Source: Bartonella bacilliformis KC583 (GTDB taxonomy: Bacteria; Pseudomonadota; Alphaproteobacteria; Rhizobiales; Rhizobiaceae). Taken from it: DNA of 64,000 nt. The DNA is taken from assembly GCF_000015445.1 (NCBI RefSeq), contig NC_008783.1:1363001-1427000 (forward strand). The letters run 5' to 3'. The notes under the pieces are model-generated. The model searched no databases and was not told the origin of the DNA. It was given only the letters and a program-made list of their open reading frames with translations. Both the position numbers and the translations under genes were made by a program. This document shows, one piece after another, positions 1 to 9,342 of the stretch; positions within the stretch are counted from its first letter, which is position 1; the number at the start of each line of letters is the position of its first letter.

Positions 1-329
1 CCATATCGCCCCATCAAAACAACGTCTTCAACGAGTACAGGAAAATTCCAATCAACATCCTCACTCTGGGGAACATAAGCAATAAGATTTTTCTTCAAAG
101 CCTTTTCAACCGGCAAACCCAAAACGCGAATTTTCCCCTTTGAAGGACACACAAATCCCATTATCGTTTTAAATAATGTTGACTTCCCTGAGCCATTAAC
201 CCCAACAAGTGCGGAAATAGAACCCCTTGGGCTTTCAAAACTCACTTCACGCAAAGCTGTATGCCCATTGCGATAAGTCACATTGATCCCTTGAGCAAAT
301 ATCCCAGGCTCAATCTCAGACTTAATCAT
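1..329 (-). CDS. sitB: Manganese/iron ABC transporter ATP-binding subunit (partial, N-terminal part)
   Basis: ATPase that would power uptake of Mn2+ (and Fe2+) by a SitABCD/YfeABCD-type importer at the inner membrane. The frame runs off the left edge of the window, so only about 109 N-terminal residues are visible. They show a Walker A motif GVNGSGKST and a Q-loop region reading [19 protein letters not shown], a stretch typical of Sit/Yfe/Mnt ATPases. The start ATG overlaps the TGA of the binding-protein gene (ATGA, 4 bases), so the two genes are translationally coupled and transcribed from the same upstream promoter. The permease genes should follow beyond position 1. Family assignment is firm; the metal specificity is inferred from the neighbour and the operator. 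Confidence 0.9.
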   Translation of the reverse strand, partial: MIKSEIEPGIFAQGINVTYRNGHTALREVSFESPRGSISALVGVNGSGKSTLFKTIMGFVCPSKGKIRVLGLPVEKALKKNLIAYVPQSEDVDWNFPVLVEDVVLMGRY

Positions 330-1234
330 TGACCTTTAAACCCTTCCGATAAAGCATGAGCAATACGCGCACTCGTAACACGTAATAAATCAATATAGGT
401 AGGGACTTCACCATCTTCCTCACTTAGTGAATCGACATAAAGAACACCGCCATATTTAGCTTTTGTTTCTCTGGCAACCTGCTTAGCAGGTGCATCAGAA
501 ATAGTGCTTTCAGAAAAAACTGCTTGAATATTATATTTGCGAACCATATCAATAACACGTTTCACCTGCTGCGGCGTTCCCTGCTGATCAGCGTTAATTG
601 GCCACAAATAAAGTTCTTTCAAACCAAAATCACGCGCCAAATAGCTAAATGCACCCTCACTGGTTACAAGCCAGCGCTTGCCTTTTGGTAAGGTTTTTAA
701 TTTAGTTTTGATTGGATCAATACTTAAGCGGATCTTCTGCTTATAGATTTCGGCATTCTCTTTATAAATAGCCGCATTTTTAGGATCATATTTTACAAAA
801 GCATCGCGAATATTATCAATGTAAATTAGAGCTGAAATCGGTGACATCCATGCATGAGGATTTGGTTTACCATTATAAGGCCCTTCGCCAATTTTAATAG
901 GTTTAACACCTTTTGAAACAACAACACTTGGGACATTTTCAATATTTTGAAAAAACTTTTCAAACCAAAGTTCTAAATCTAATCCATTCCACAATATAAG
1001 ATTAGCTCCCTGCGCACGCATAAGATCATGTGGTGTAGGTTGATATTCGTGAATTTCAGCACCTGGTTTAGTGATCGATTCAACATCAGCAATGTCACCT
1101 GCCACATTACGCGCCATATCAGCAATAATGGTAAAGGTTGTCACAGCCTTAAATTTATTAGCACTCAAAGCCAAACCTGGGATCAAAAAGATTGTGCTTA
1201 AAAAAATTGTTGTAAAAAACGCTTTTATTTTCAT
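326..1234 (-). CDS. sitA: Periplasmic Mn/Fe/Zn-binding protein of a SitABCD-type ABC transporter
   Basis: Cluster A-I (ZnuA/SitA) solute-binding protein of 302 residues that captures a divalent metal in the periplasm and delivers it to the SitBCD importer. A signal peptide is clear (Lys-rich start, hydrophobic core, cleavage near ALS-A at about residue 24). The expected ligand set is visible: His62 (EIHEY), His127 (NPHAW), Glu242 (FSEST) and Asp268 (YVDSL), the His-His-Glu-Asp pattern known for Mn/Fe binders. I chose the ATG at 1234, preceded by AGAGAGAA. An upstream in-frame ATG at 1264 lies inside the palindromic operator and would spoil the signal peptide. It is first in an operon with the ATPase gene (4-bp overlap) and probably repressed by a Fur-family metal regulator. 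The exact metal is inference. Confidence 0.9.
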   Translation of the reverse strand: MKIKAFFTTIFLSTIFLIPGLALSANKFKAVTTFTIIADMARNVAGDIADVESITKPGAEIHEYQPTPHDLMRAQGANLILWNGLDLELWFEKFFQNIENVPSVVVSKGVKPIKIGEGPYNGKPNPHAWMSPISALIYIDNIRDAFVKYDPKNAAIYKENAEIYKQKIRLSIDPIKTKLKTLPKGKRWLVTSEGAFSYLARDFGLKELYLWPINADQQGTPQQVKRVIDMVRKYNIQAVFSESTISDAPAKQVARETKAKYGGVLYVDSLSEEDGEVPTYIDLLRVTSARIAHALSEGFKGQ

Positions 1235-1248
1235 TGATTTCTCTCTAT

Positions 1249-1263
1249 TGCAAATGATTTGCA
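1249..1263. promoter_or_regulatory. Perfect 15-bp palindrome, probable Mur/Fur-family operator of sit operon
   Basis: The sequence TGCAAATGATTTGCA is a perfect inverted repeat of two 7-bp arms around one central base, 14 bp upstream of the sitA start. In rhizobia and relatives, sit genes are repressed by Mur (a Fur-family manganese regulator) through TGCAAAT-type palindromes; that link is family knowledge. Binding here is inferred. Confidence 0.7.
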
Positions 1264-1505
1264 TTTGAATTTATAGATAGCAGCTAATATACATTGTTGC
1301 AATAGAAAGCCATTCTAAAATAATAGCTTTTTTAAACTACCCAAAAAATATTTATGATTTCAATAAGTTCTTATCAGTATGAAAAACAATTTTAAAAAGA
1401 ACTTTAACCCCTTATATTTATTTCTTAAATGCTTAAAAATAATAAAGAGCTCCCTATTCATCAAATAACCAATTAAAAAATAATCAGCTCTGCAAACTAC
1501 ACTAA

Positions 1506-3917
1506 TTAACCACGCAAATATGCACCTGTCATTTTGGTAACATTGTCTACCACTTTTGACGCAAGAGCTTCGAGATCTTCATCTGTCAAAGTTCGCTCAA
1601 CAGGTTGTATCGCAACTTCAATCGCAACAGATTTTTTATCTTCACCAAGTGTTAAATCCTCAAAAAGATCAAAAATTTGCACTGAATGAATAAATTTTTT
1701 ATCTGCTGCACTCGCAGCACGAATAATCAGAGAAGATGAAACTGTTTTATCAACCACAAACGCAAAATCACGCCGTACCATTTGGAAAGGAGATGCCTTT
1801 AAAGCAGGACGGATTTTTGTTGCCTTTTTCTTTGGTTCAGGAATTCGATCAAGGAAAATTTCAAAACCACATAAACGACCACTGACATCCAATGTTTCTA
1901 GCGTATCAGGATGAAAAGTCCCAAAAAAACCAAGAATGATCTTTGGTCCAAGTTTAATAACCCCTGAACAACCAGGATGATACCAATTAGGTGCTCCAAC
2001 CTCAATCTGTACCTTACTCACATCCACACCGCACGCTGTTAAAACAGCAAATGCATCTGCTTTTGCATCAAAAACATCAACCGCTTTGGCATTTCCAGCC
2101 CAAAAGCGCCCAGCTCCTTCAAATTTCTCTGTTTCACGACGAATACCAGCAGCAACGCACTGTTGTTTATCCGGTGTATCACCTTCATAAATATTTGAGA
2201 TTTCAAACAAAGAAAGATCTGCAAAACCACGATCAGCATTTCGCTGTGCAGCCATAAGCAAACCAGGTAAAAGAGACGGACGCATAACCGACATATCTAC
2301 TGCAATGGGATTTGCTAATTTTAGCTGCGCTTGCCCCCCTCCAAAAGCACATGCTTGGCTTTCAGAAATAAATGACCAAGTTACAGCTTCCATCATACCC
2401 CGACATGCTAAAGCCCAACGAGCAGAACGTGAGCAAATCTGCGAAAATGTTAGAATTTTATTCTTCACCTCTACAAAATTTTCCAACGGCATAGGTTCAA
2501 TCTTATTCAACCCATAAATCCGCATTACCTCTTCTACTAAATCGGCCTTACCAACAACATCAGAGCGCCATGTTGGTACTGTAACCGTAACGACATCTCC
2601 TTCTCCTGCAACGCTAAATCCAAGCCGTGTCAAAATAGCTACAGTTTGTCCATGATCGATTTCTAAATTAGTTAAACGCTTAATTTCAGAAAATGGAAAA
2701 ACAATCTGTCTAGTTTTTGGCTTCTGATACCCAATAACCCGCATCATCGATGCTTCACCACCACAAAGACGCAAAGCCAATTCTGTTGCAATTTCAAGCC
2801 CTGATTCCATAAAAGCAGGATCAACACCTCGTTCAAAACGATAACGTGCATCACTAATCAATCCAAGGGCTCGACCCGTTTGTGCAATATTTTGCGAATC
2901 CCAAAGCGCAGATTCAATAATAACACGGTGTGTCATTTCATCACAGCTTGTTCTTTTACCCCCCATAATACCAGCAATAGAAACAACGCCCTCATCATCT
3001 GCGATTACGCAATTTTGTGGTCCTAAATTATAGATTTTGCCATTAAGTGCTTGGAGTTGTTCTCCTTCAAAACCACGACGGACTTTTAAAACCCCTTTTA
3101 CCTTATCTGCATCAAATACATGCAGTGGACGGCCAAGATCAAAAGTCATATAGTTGGTTATATCAACCAGTGCATTAATTGGTCTCAAACCGATTGCAAT
3201 TAAGCGTTGTTGCATCCATTGTGGTGATGCACCATTTTTCACATTGCGCACTTCACACCAAGCAAAGCCTAAACATAATGATGCACCTGATGAAAAATCT
3301 AAAGAAACCTGAGTTGATGTTTCAAAAGAGCCCGTCAACTGTGACAAAGGTAACTCTTTCAATCGCCCAATTCCAGCTGCCGCTAAATCACGAGCAATTC
3401 CACGAACGCCAGTACAATCAGAACGATTAGGTGTTAAACCAACATCAATAACCGGATCATCTAATCCTGCATAGGTTGCAAATTGTGCCCCAACAGGAGC
3501 ATCTTCGGGAAGTTCAATAATTCCATCACGCATACCTGGAAGCTTCAGCTCTTCCTGTGAACACATCATACCAAAGCTTTCAACACCACGGATTTTACCA
3601 ACAGATAATGTAATATCCAACCCAGGAACATAGGTGCCTGGCAACGCAAGCACACTAACAAGCCCAACACGCGCGTTTTTTGCTCCACAAACAACTTGTA
3701 TAGGTGTACCAGCCCCCGTATCTACAGACAAAATTTGTAATTTATCGGCATCAGGATGCTTAGCAGCTGTTAAAACCTTTGCAATAACAAAGCCTTCTAA
3801 AGAAGCACAATCAACATGATCAACTTCAAGACCAATTGCTGTTAATTTGTCACAAATTTCATCCAAAGACGCATTTGTCTCTAAGTGATCCCTTAACCAG
3901 GATAATGTAAATTTCAT
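1506..3917 (-). CDS. pheT: Phenylalanine-tRNA ligase beta subunit
   Basis: Beta subunit of the cytoplasmic alpha2-beta2 phenylalanyl-tRNA synthetase, which charges tRNA-Phe. At 803 residues it has the usual bacterial length and domain order: an N-terminal segment ([12 protein letters not shown]), an EMAP/OB-like tRNA-binding domain (about 40-150), the B3/B4 editing domain (about 215-390), B5 (about 400-470), a catalytic-like core, and a C-terminal ferredoxin-fold anticodon-binding domain (about 710-803). It lies 31 bp downstream of pheS on the same strand with no terminator between, so the two form a pheST operon. The ATG at 3917 is preceded by a GAGG-type site (GTGAGGTTTTAAA). Several open frames inside it in other phases are shadows. 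No defect seen. Confidence 0.97.
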   Translation of the reverse strand: MKFTLSWLRDHLETNASLDEICDKLTAIGLEVDHVDCASLEGFVIAKVLTAAKHPDADKLQILSVDTGAGTPIQVVCGAKNARVGLVSVLALPGTYVPGLDITLSVGKIRGVESFGMMCSQEELKLPGMRDGIIELPEDAPVGAQFATYAGLDDPVIDVGLTPNRSDCTGVRGIARDLAAAGIGRLKELPLSQLTGSFETSTQVSLDFSSGASLCLGFAWCEVRNVKNGASPQWMQQRLIAIGLRPINALVDITNYMTFDLGRPLHVFDADKVKGVLKVRRGFEGEQLQALNGKIYNLGPQNCVIADDEGVVSIAGIMGGKRTSCDEMTHRVIIESALWDSQNIAQTGRALGLISDARYRFERGVDPAFMESGLEIATELALRLCGGEASMMRVIGYQKPKTRQIVFPFSEIKRLTNLEIDHGQTVAILTRLGFSVAGEGDVVTVTVPTWRSDVVGKADLVEEVMRIYGLNKIEPMPLENFVEVKNKILTFSQICSRSARWALACRGMMEAVTWSFISESQACAFGGGQAQLKLANPIAVDMSVMRPSLLPGLLMAAQRNADRGFADLSLFEISNIYEGDTPDKQQCVAAGIRRETEKFEGAGRFWAGNAKAVDVFDAKADAFAVLTACGVDVSKVQIEVGAPNWYHPGCSGVIKLGPKIILGFFGTFHPDTLETLDVSGRLCGFEIFLDRIPEPKKKATKIRPALKASPFQMVRRDFAFVVDKTVSSSLIIRAASAADKKFIHSVQIFDLFEDLTLGEDKKSVAIEVAIQPVERTLTDEDLEALASKVVDNVTKMTGAYLRG

Positions 3918-3948
3918 TTTAAAACCTCACATGAAAACTGTTACAAGA

Positions 3949-5034
3949 TCACACATTGCCCAAACGAGAAAAAAGGGTGGAAATATCAAAACAGCGAAAG
4001 CCATAATGATCTAACCAACGCAGATCAGCATCAAAAAAAGCACGTAAATCAGGCATGCCATATTTTAACATAGCAATACGATCAATACCCATGCCCCAAG
4101 CAAATCCTTGGTATTCATCTGGGTCAAAACCAACATTCTTTAAAACCTGAGGATGCACCATACCACATCCTAAAATTTCTAACCAATCATGACCTTCTCC
4201 AAATTTCACTTCTGAACCAGAACGATCACATTGAATATCAACTTCCATAGATGGTTCCGTAAAAGGAAAAAAAGATGGACGAAAACGCATCTTCACCGAC
4301 GGCACTTCAAAAAAAGCTTTACAAAAAGTCTCATGAAGCCACATCATATGAGCAATGTTAGAAGTTTTATCAATTACCAATCCTTCTACCTGATGAAACA
4401 TCGGTGAATGCGTTGCATCAGAATCCATACGGTAAGTTTTTCCAGGAATAATAATACGTATCGGTGCCTGTTTTTTTTCCATTACGCGAATTTGCACGGG
4501 TGACGTATGCGTGCGTAGCACCTTCCGATTCCCTGTTGCATCCTCACTAAAAAAGAAAGTATCATGCATTTCCCGTGCTGGATGACCTTCAGGAAAATTT
4601 AATGCCGTGAAATTATAATAATCTGTTTCAATATCTGGCCCCTCCGCAATAGAAAAACCCATATCCGCATAAATGGCTATGAGTTCATCAATAACCTGCG
4701 AGATAGGATGAATACGGCCTCGTTCTACAGGTGAAGAACGAACAGGTAAAGTCACATCCACTCTCTCTTTGGAAAGGCGCAAAGCCGTTGCCTGGCGCTT
4801 AAAAATATCACGTTTTTGCGCTAATAATTCTAAAATGCGTTTCTTTAACTCATTAAGCGCCGGCCCAACTTTAAGACGCTCATCGGCGCTGATATTTCCC
4901 AATGCTTTTAATCGTTCAGAAATGCTGCCTTTTTTGCCTAACGCAGCAACACGCACGGCTTCAAGTTCCTGTTCATCACACGCAGCTTCTAAAGCTAAAA
5001 AAATTTCCTGTTCCAGACGCTCAATATCGCTCAT
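3949..5034 (-). CDS. pheS: Phenylalanine-tRNA ligase alpha subunit
   Basis: Catalytic alpha subunit of phenylalanyl-tRNA synthetase, 361 residues, partner of the adjacent pheT product. The N-terminal 90 residues form the long charged helical arm that binds tRNA. The class II aminoacyl-tRNA synthetase core follows, with FHQVEGL (about residue 215) and the motif-3 region [11 protein letters not shown] near the C-terminus. The start [11 protein letters not shown] is typical of rhizobial PheS, and the ATG follows CAGGCAGGGAT. It lies downstream of rplT, separated by a hairpin followed by a T-run (5056-5088), so it probably has its own promoter or depends on read-through or attenuation. Identification is firm; the regulation is inference. 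Confidence 0.97.
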   Translation of the reverse strand: MSDIERLEQEIFLALEAACDEQELEAVRVAALGKKGSISERLKALGNISADERLKVGPALNELKKRILELLAQKRDIFKRQATALRLSKERVDVTLPVRSSPVERGRIHPISQVIDELIAIYADMGFSIAEGPDIETDYYNFTALNFPEGHPAREMHDTFFFSEDATGNRKVLRTHTSPVQIRVMEKKQAPIRIIIPGKTYRMDSDATHSPMFHQVEGLVIDKTSNIAHMMWLHETFCKAFFEVPSVKMRFRPSFFPFTEPSMEVDIQCDRSGSEVKFGEGHDWLEILGCGMVHPQVLKNVGFDPDEYQGFAWGMGIDRIAMLKYGMPDLRAFFDADLRWLDHYGFRCFDISTLFSRLGNV

Positions 5035-5055
5035 ATCCCTGCCTGTTGTTTCAAT

Positions 5056-5088
5056 AAAAAAGCCCGCACCAGCAATAACCAGCGCGGG
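5056..5088 (-). terminator. Intrinsic terminator or attenuator between rplT and pheS
   Basis: Read on the minus strand, CCCGCGCTGG, a 6-base loop TTATTG and CTGGTGCGGG form a 10-bp stem with GU pairs, followed within two bases by TTTTTT. It can end the rpmI-rplT transcript. Because pheS starts only 22 bp further on, it could also act as an attenuator of pheST. Confidence 0.75.
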
Positions 5089-5126
5089 ATCCCAAAAAAT
5101 GAATGCTTTAAGAAAACGCGACTAGC

Positions 5127-5528
5127 TTACTTAACAGCTCCTTCGAAAGCATTAGGCGTTGTATCTTTCAAATATTCTAAAGCTTTCTTTGCAGAAGCTA
5201 CTAAAGCAGAAAATACTGTAGGTTCATGAATAGCGATATCAGAAAGAACCTTACGATCAATCTCAATACCGGCTTTCGATAAACCGTCAATGAAGCGTCC
5301 ATAAGTCAAACCTTCCATACGAACAGCTGCATTGATCCGCTGAATCCATAGAGCGCGGAAGGTACGTTTTCTGTTTTTGCGATCACGGTAAGCATATTGC
5401 TTTGAACGATCAACTGCTGCCTTAGCCGCACGAATAGTATTTTTACGACGACCGTAAAAACCTTCAGCTTGCTTTAAAATCTTCTTGTGCTTAGCGTGAG
5501 CTGTCACACCTCTTTTTACACGTGCCAT
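5127..5528 (-). CDS. rplT: 50S ribosomal protein L20
   Basis: Ribosomal protein L20, 133 residues, an early assembly protein that binds 23S rRNA. The basic N-terminus ([19 protein letters not shown]) and the globular C-terminal part (about 60-118) match the family at its usual length. It lies 33 bp downstream of rpmI (L35) in the conserved rpmI-rplT order. infC, often the first gene of this cluster in other bacteria, is located separately at about 32.5 kb. A hairpin with a T-run lies just after the stop codon. In other bacteria L20 represses its own operon by binding the mRNA leader; whether this holds here is unknown. Confidence 0.98.
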   Translation of the reverse strand: MARVKRGVTAHAKHKKILKQAEGFYGRRKNTIRAAKAAVDRSKQYAYRDRKNRKRTFRALWIQRINAAVRMEGLTYGRFIDGLSKAGIEIDRKVLSDIAIHEPTVFSALVASAKKALEYLKDTTPNAFEGAVK

Positions 5529-5561
5529 GTAATAATCTCCTAAAAATCAAAAACGCAAAGC

Positions 5562-5765
5562 TTAAAGCCCATTCGGCAAATAACAATGAATGACTTTTTT
5601 AGCATCGGGTTCAGCGAGAATCATTGTTCCACGTGCATCACGAATAAACTTATTAGAACGTTTAATCATACCATGGCGCTTACCTGCAGCTGCCACCTTA
5701 ATTTTACCTGTCGCAGTAATTTTAAACCGCTTCTTAGCGGACGATTTGGTCTTCATTTTGGGCAT
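5562..5765 (-). CDS. rpmI: 50S ribosomal protein L35
   Basis: Small basic ribosomal protein L35 of 67 residues, the standard length. The N-terminus [17 protein letters not shown] and the motif [10 protein letters not shown] are diagnostic. It is first in the rpmI-rplT operon on the minus strand. The upstream spacer (5766-5895) contains a small GC-rich hairpin in an otherwise AT-rich region, which could belong to a regulatory leader. No anomalies in the coding sequence. Antisense open frames over this gene are shadows. Confidence 0.97.
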
Positions 5766-5831
5766 TTTGCTACTCCATATATTTAAATTTAATCAAGCTG
5801 ACCAAAGCTTGAATAAGCACTTGAACAGCCA

Positions 5832-5846
5832 CGGCATGCCCTGCCG
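5832..5846 (-). promoter_or_regulatory. GC-rich hairpin in the rpmI-rplT leader
   Basis: CGGCA-GGGCA-TGCCG (minus strand) is a perfect 5-bp stem inside a locally GC-rich patch (about 5828-5852) some 70-80 bp upstream of rpmI. It may be part of a structured 5' leader for L20 autoregulation or a terminator of nth transcription. It lacks a T-run, so the leader reading is slightly preferred. Low certainty. Confidence 0.3.
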
Positions 5847-5895
5847 GGCGGATCGAAACCCCTTTCATAAGCCAGTATATATAAAATAGCAAGAT

Positions 5896-6654
5896 CTATT
5901 GGAAAAAAACTGGTGCTCCATTGCCTTTAATTTCAACTAAAGGCGCTGGGATTGTGTTTGTCTTGATCGCCGCTTTGCAAAGATCAGCGATGATACACTG
6001 TGTGCATTGTGCCTTACGTGCTTTACAAATGTAACGGCCATGTAAAATAAGCCAATGATGCGCATAACGCATGTAATAAGACGGAATAATCTTCACCAAC
6101 TTTTCTTCAACCATCTCTGGTGTTTTTCCTGGTGCTAAACCAAGGCGGTTTCCGAGACGAAAAATATGCGTATCTACGGCTATAGTGGGCTGACTAAAAG
6201 CAACATTTAAAATGACATTAGCCGTCTTGCGCCCCACACCAGGAAGTGCCATCAGTGCTTCACGATTGTCAGGAACGTGACCACCATATTGATCAATCAA
6301 AAGACAGCAAAGTGCATAAATATTGCGAGCTTTTGCACGCCAAAGACCAATGGCACGGATATGATGTGCAATTCCTTCTTCCCCTAATGCAACCATTTTT
6401 TCTGGTCTATCAGCAAGACGAAATAATTTTTGCGTCACTTTGTTAACACCAGCATCTGTAGCTTGAGCTGAAAGAACAACGGCTATCAAAAGAGTAAAAA
6501 CATTAGTATATGTAAGATCACTTTCAGGGGTGGGACGCTGAATAGAAAAGCGGCGAAATATTTCTGCAATTTCGTCTTCTCTATAAAATGTTTTAGTAAT
6601 GTCTGTTTTAGTAATATCTTGCACCTTTAGTGATTTTATTCTTCTTTCAGCCAT
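5896..6654 (-). CDS. nth: Endonuclease III (DNA glycosylase/AP lyase)
   Basis: Base-excision repair enzyme that removes oxidised pyrimidines and cuts the AP site. Visible are the helix-hairpin-helix ALPGVGRKTANVIL with the catalytic Lys, the catalytic Asp in VDTHIFRLGNRLGL, and the C-terminal 4Fe-4S ligand pattern C-x6-C-x2-C-x5-C (CKARKAQCTQCIIADLC). Length is 252 residues, about 40 more than E. coli Nth; the extra length is at both ends. The N-terminus contains a duplicated DITKT peptide produced by a 15-bp tandem repeat. No in-frame Met lies between the chosen start and the conserved core, so the ATG at 6654 is kept. It stands alone between rpmI and a lytic transglycosylase gene. Assignment is firm. 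Confidence 0.95.
   Translation of the reverse strand: MAERRIKSLKVQDITKTDITKTFYREDEIAEIFRRFSIQRPTPESDLTYTNVFTLLIAVVLSAQATDAGVNKVTQKLFRLADRPEKMVALGEEGIAHHIRAIGLWRAKARNIYALCCLLIDQYGGHVPDNREALMALPGVGRKTANVILNVAFSQPTIAVDTHIFRLGNRLGLAPGKTPEMVEEKLVKIIPSYYMRYAHHWLILHGRYICKARKAQCTQCIIADLCKAAIKTNTIPAPLVEIKGNGAPVFFQ
6589..6618 (-). repeat. 15-bp tandem duplication in the 5' end of nth
   Basis: Two adjacent copies of TGTTTTAGTAATRTC (plus-strand reading) differ at one base and encode DITKT-DITKT on the minus strand. The unit is a multiple of three, so the reading frame is kept. It looks like a recent slippage duplication in a non-conserved extension. Confidence 0.85.
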
Positions 6655-6792
6655 CTAATTTCTATTGTCTTACTTGGAAAGTATCACACATACCTGCTAT
6701 CAAAAAATGCACTTAACCTAAGTTATTGCTACATGCATTACTCTTGTCACTCTATACATTATCGACAGAAAATATGGAAAATTCTCAAAAAT

Positions 6793-6816
6793 ATGCAATA
6801 ATGCAATAATGCAATA
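6793..6816. repeat. Three tandem copies of ATGCAATA
   Basis: Three exact head-to-tail copies of the 8-mer ATGCAATA in the spacer between nth and the transglycosylase gene, ending 13 bp before the stop codon of the latter. Copy number could vary by slippage, but no gene reads through it. Confidence 0.85.
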
Positions 6817-6829
6817 TTTTCATAATTCT

Positions 6830-7420
6830 CTAGCGTTGCCCACACATTCTTAACTGCTGATCGTAAAGTATAGCTGTTTTCTCCATATTCTGCGCTACTC
6901 TTATTGCTTTTGCATTTCCAAGGCCTCTGCTGCGCGCATAAGCACCATGCCCCATATAATAATTTAAATAAAGATTATAAGCATCATGATGTTTAACACC
7001 ATTCCGTTGAACACTTTGACGATGATACCAAGCAACAAAATCAGCGGCATCAGAAAAATTAGTACGCCTTGCAAAAGACTGTCCTGTAGAGCGAAGATAG
7101 GCTTCCCATGTACCATCAAGCGCTTGAGAATAACCATAAGCTGTTGAAGGGCGCTTCCATGGAATAAAACCCAAAAGTTTCGTACGTGGAGGACGTGCAT
7201 TATGACGAAAATTTGATTCCATACGAATTGTCGCAAGAATAATGGGCATCGGGATCCCATAACGCGCTTCTGCTTTTTTAGACGCTTTTCTCCAATTTTC
7301 AAAAAAACCATCTTTTTGAGCCAGAACGGCGCAAGCATTATTTGTGTACATAGGAGGTTTCGTTGAACAACCGCCCAAAAGAAAAACAAATGCTCCCCAA
7401 AATAAAAAATGCCGCATCAT
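6830..7420 (-). CDS. Lipoprotein with SLT-type lytic transglycosylase domain
   Basis: Probable outer-membrane-anchored peptidoglycan lytic transglycosylase of 196 residues. The N-terminus MMRHFLFWGAFVFLLGGC is a lipoprotein signal with lipobox LLGG-C (Cys18). The SLT fold follows, with the catalytic Glu in TIRMESNF, the SAYGYSQ-like segment TAYGYSQ, and a C-terminal YNLYLNYYMGHG motif, all typical of this family. I chose the ATG at 7420 because the lipoprotein signal begins there and GAGGAACAAGG precedes it. A longer frame from 7465 adds 15 residues before the signal. It cleaves glycan strands, probably for remodelling or passage of envelope machinery; the specific role is unknown. It sits 97 bp downstream of rmuC. 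Confidence 0.85.
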   Translation of the reverse strand: MMRHFLFWGAFVFLLGGCSTKPPMYTNNACAVLAQKDGFFENWRKASKKAEARYGIPMPIILATIRMESNFRHNARPPRTKLLGFIPWKRPSTAYGYSQALDGTWEAYLRSTGQSFARRTNFSDAADFVAWYHRQSVQRNGVKHHDAYNLYLNYYMGHGAYARSRGLGNAKAIRVAQNMEKTAILYDQQLRMCGQR

Positions 7421-7517
7421 CCTTGTTCCTCTTGTCAATCGGTAAAAAGAAGTATCGATACTCAAAAACTCTCATTAATCAATCAAATGATTAAAATATA
7501 CTTTATTGAGAGCTTTT

Positions 7518-8690
7518 TTATTCCTCATCAATCGAATGCAATATTTTCGACTGTGCATGAGTTGTTACCGATGTCGAAAGAGAAACATCCTCTTTTAATT
7601 CAAAGGATTCAATACGGTTAGCACGTTTCATAATTTTCGAAGATGATGTTAAAATCGCTTCAATATCATCACTCGTTTTGTAAAAATGCTTCTGTAAAGC
7701 ACGGACACGTACATCCATTCTTTCGAAATCTTCTATCAATTTAGCTACTTCTGACTGGATCAAGTGCGCTTGTTCCCGCATTTTCGCATCTTTCATAATA
7801 GTCTGTACAACTTGAACAGATAACATCAATAAAGATGGCGATACAATGATAACATGCGCCCGATTAGCTTTTTGCACCAATGGCTCAAACTCTTCATAAA
7901 TTGTTGCAAAAATTGATTCCGATGGCACAAAAAGAAAAGCTGTATCATGTGTTTCACCAGGAATTAAATATTTCTGTGCAATATCGCGAATATGGACATC
8001 CATATCGGTGCGAAATTGGCGTTCAGCTTCTTGACGTTCTTGAGACAATGAAGCTTTCTGCATTGCATTCCAAGCTTCTAAAGGAAATTTAGCATCAATA
8101 ACAAGATCTGGCGCCTTATTGGGCATATGAATGAGACAATCTGGTCGCTTTCCATTTGAAAGAATCGCCTGAAAAACATAAGCATTAGCTGGCAAAGCAT
8201 CAGCAATAATTGCCTCCATCCGTCCCTGACCAAAAATGCCACGCGTTTGCTTATTATTTAAAATAGCCTGCAATTGAATAACCTGCCCTGTAAGTGATTG
8301 AATATTATTTTGCGCTGCATCAATAACGGCTAAACGTTCTTGCAAGCGAGTCAAATTCTCATGAGTAGACTGTGTCTGTACCTGAAGGGTTTGGCCTAAA
8401 TTGGTTGTCATTCCATTGAGCCTCTCACAAATAGACTGATTCAACTCTGCTTGTCTTTGACCAAAGATTTCTGCTATTGTTTGCATACGTCCTTGCATTT
8501 CAGCCTGTGTTTTCAGCAACGTGGCCATCTGCATTTGCGTTTCACGAGCACGTTCAGCCGCTTCACTTCCCAACAGTGCTCTTTTTCGATAATAATGTAT
8601 GATAACAAAGAATCCTATGCCAACTAATAAAGGCATAGCCATAAATTCGCCCCAATATTTACTAAAAGAGATCAAAAGTGAATCAGACAT
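7518..8690 (-). CDS. rmuC: DNA recombination protein RmuC
   Basis: RmuC-family protein of 390 residues, linked in E. coli to limiting inversions at short inverted repeats, with a predicted nuclease-like fold. Layout: a membrane-spanning or hydrophobic segment at about 18-34 (MPLLVGIGFFVIIHYY), a long Gln/Glu-rich coiled coil (about 40-150), then the conserved RmuC domain (about 155-350) including GIFGQGRMEAIIADAL, the DLVIDAKFPLEAW motif and FVPSESIF. The ATG at 8690 is divergent from def with a 103-bp shared promoter region. Nothing unusual is seen. Biochemical function is poorly known for the whole family. Confidence 0.93.
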   Translation of the reverse strand: MSDSLLISFSKYWGEFMAMPLLVGIGFFVIIHYYRKRALLGSEAAERARETQMQMATLLKTQAEMQGRMQTIAEIFGQRQAELNQSICERLNGMTTNLGQTLQVQTQSTHENLTRLQERLAVIDAAQNNIQSLTGQVIQLQAILNNKQTRGIFGQGRMEAIIADALPANAYVFQAILSNGKRPDCLIHMPNKAPDLVIDAKFPLEAWNAMQKASLSQERQEAERQFRTDMDVHIRDIAQKYLIPGETHDTAFLFVPSESIFATIYEEFEPLVQKANRAHVIIVSPSLLMLSVQVVQTIMKDAKMREQAHLIQSEVAKLIEDFERMDVRVRALQKHFYKTSDDIEAILTSSSKIMKRANRIESFELKEDVSLSTSVTTHAQSKILHSIDEE

Positions 8691-8793
8691 AGAAAATAAT
8701 ATAGCGGTTTCATCGCAAAAAAGTCATCGCAAAAAGTCTATGAATCACCGATTCAATATTGACCAGTTATAAACCATTGATTAATTTACAGCC

Positions 8794-9342
8794 ATGCCAA
8801 TAAAACCTTTAGTTATTTTACCTGACCCAATTCTCCGTGAAATTTCAAAACCTGTCGAACATATCGATTCCACTATTCAACAACTTGCTGATGACATGTT
8901 AGAAACCATGTATAATGCTGGAGGAATTGGCCTTGCTGCTATTCAGGTTGGTATCCCATTGCGGATGTTAGTGGTAGATGTTTCCATATTTACGAGTATT
9001 TTTGAACCAGATGCTCCTCAAGATCCAATTATTGTTATTAACCCAGAAATCTTGTGGTTATCAGATGAGCGCAATATTTGCATGGAGGGCTGCCTTTCTA
9101 TTCCTGGATATTCTGCAGAAGTTGAGCGCCCTAAACGCCTTTGTATTCGTTATAGAAATCGCGAAGGGGAACAAAAAGAAATTGAAGCAGATAATATTTT
9201 GGCCACTTGTCTTCAACACGAAATTGATCATTTGAATGGCTGCCTCTTTATTGATCACCTTTCAAAGGTCAAACGTAATATGGTGATACGCAAATTTGAA
9301 AAACGGGCAAAAGAGAATAATCTAGAGAAAGAAATTTTGTAA
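8794..9342 (+). CDS. def: Peptide deformylase
   Basis: Metalloenzyme of 182 residues that removes the N-formyl group from nascent proteins. All three signature motifs are present: GGIGLAAIQ (about 43-51), EGCLSIPG with metal ligand Cys100, and QHEIDHLNG with ligands His142 and His146 and catalytic Glu143. It opens a tight plus-strand operon def-fmt-truA; the TAA is followed directly by the ATG of fmt. The pairing is functional, since Fmt adds the formyl group that Def removes. The ribosome-binding site is weak. Confidence 0.97.
   Translation: MPIKPLVILPDPILREISKPVEHIDSTIQQLADDMLETMYNAGGIGLAAIQVGIPLRMLVVDVSIFTSIFEPDAPQDPIIVINPEILWLSDERNICMEGCLSIPGYSAEVERPKRLCIRYRNREGEQKEIEADNILATCLQHEIDHLNGCLFIDHLSKVKRNMVIRKFEKRAKENNLEKEIL

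Noticed and set aside
1235..1264. Upstream ATG giving a longer sitA product
   Set aside because: The ATG lies inside the operator palindrome, adds ten residues before a clean signal peptide and has no ribosome-binding site.
4769..5125. 118-codon plus-strand open frame over pheS 5' end
   Set aside because: It is antisense to a conserved gene, has no family features and follows codon structure of the real gene.
5820..5880. tRNA-like stretch between rpmI and nth
   Set aside because: The GGATCGAAACCCC segment recalls a T-arm, but no acceptor stem, D-arm or anticodon arm can be built.
6793..6816. Short CRISPR-like repeat array
   Set aside because: The units are only 8 bp and directly adjacent, without spacers.
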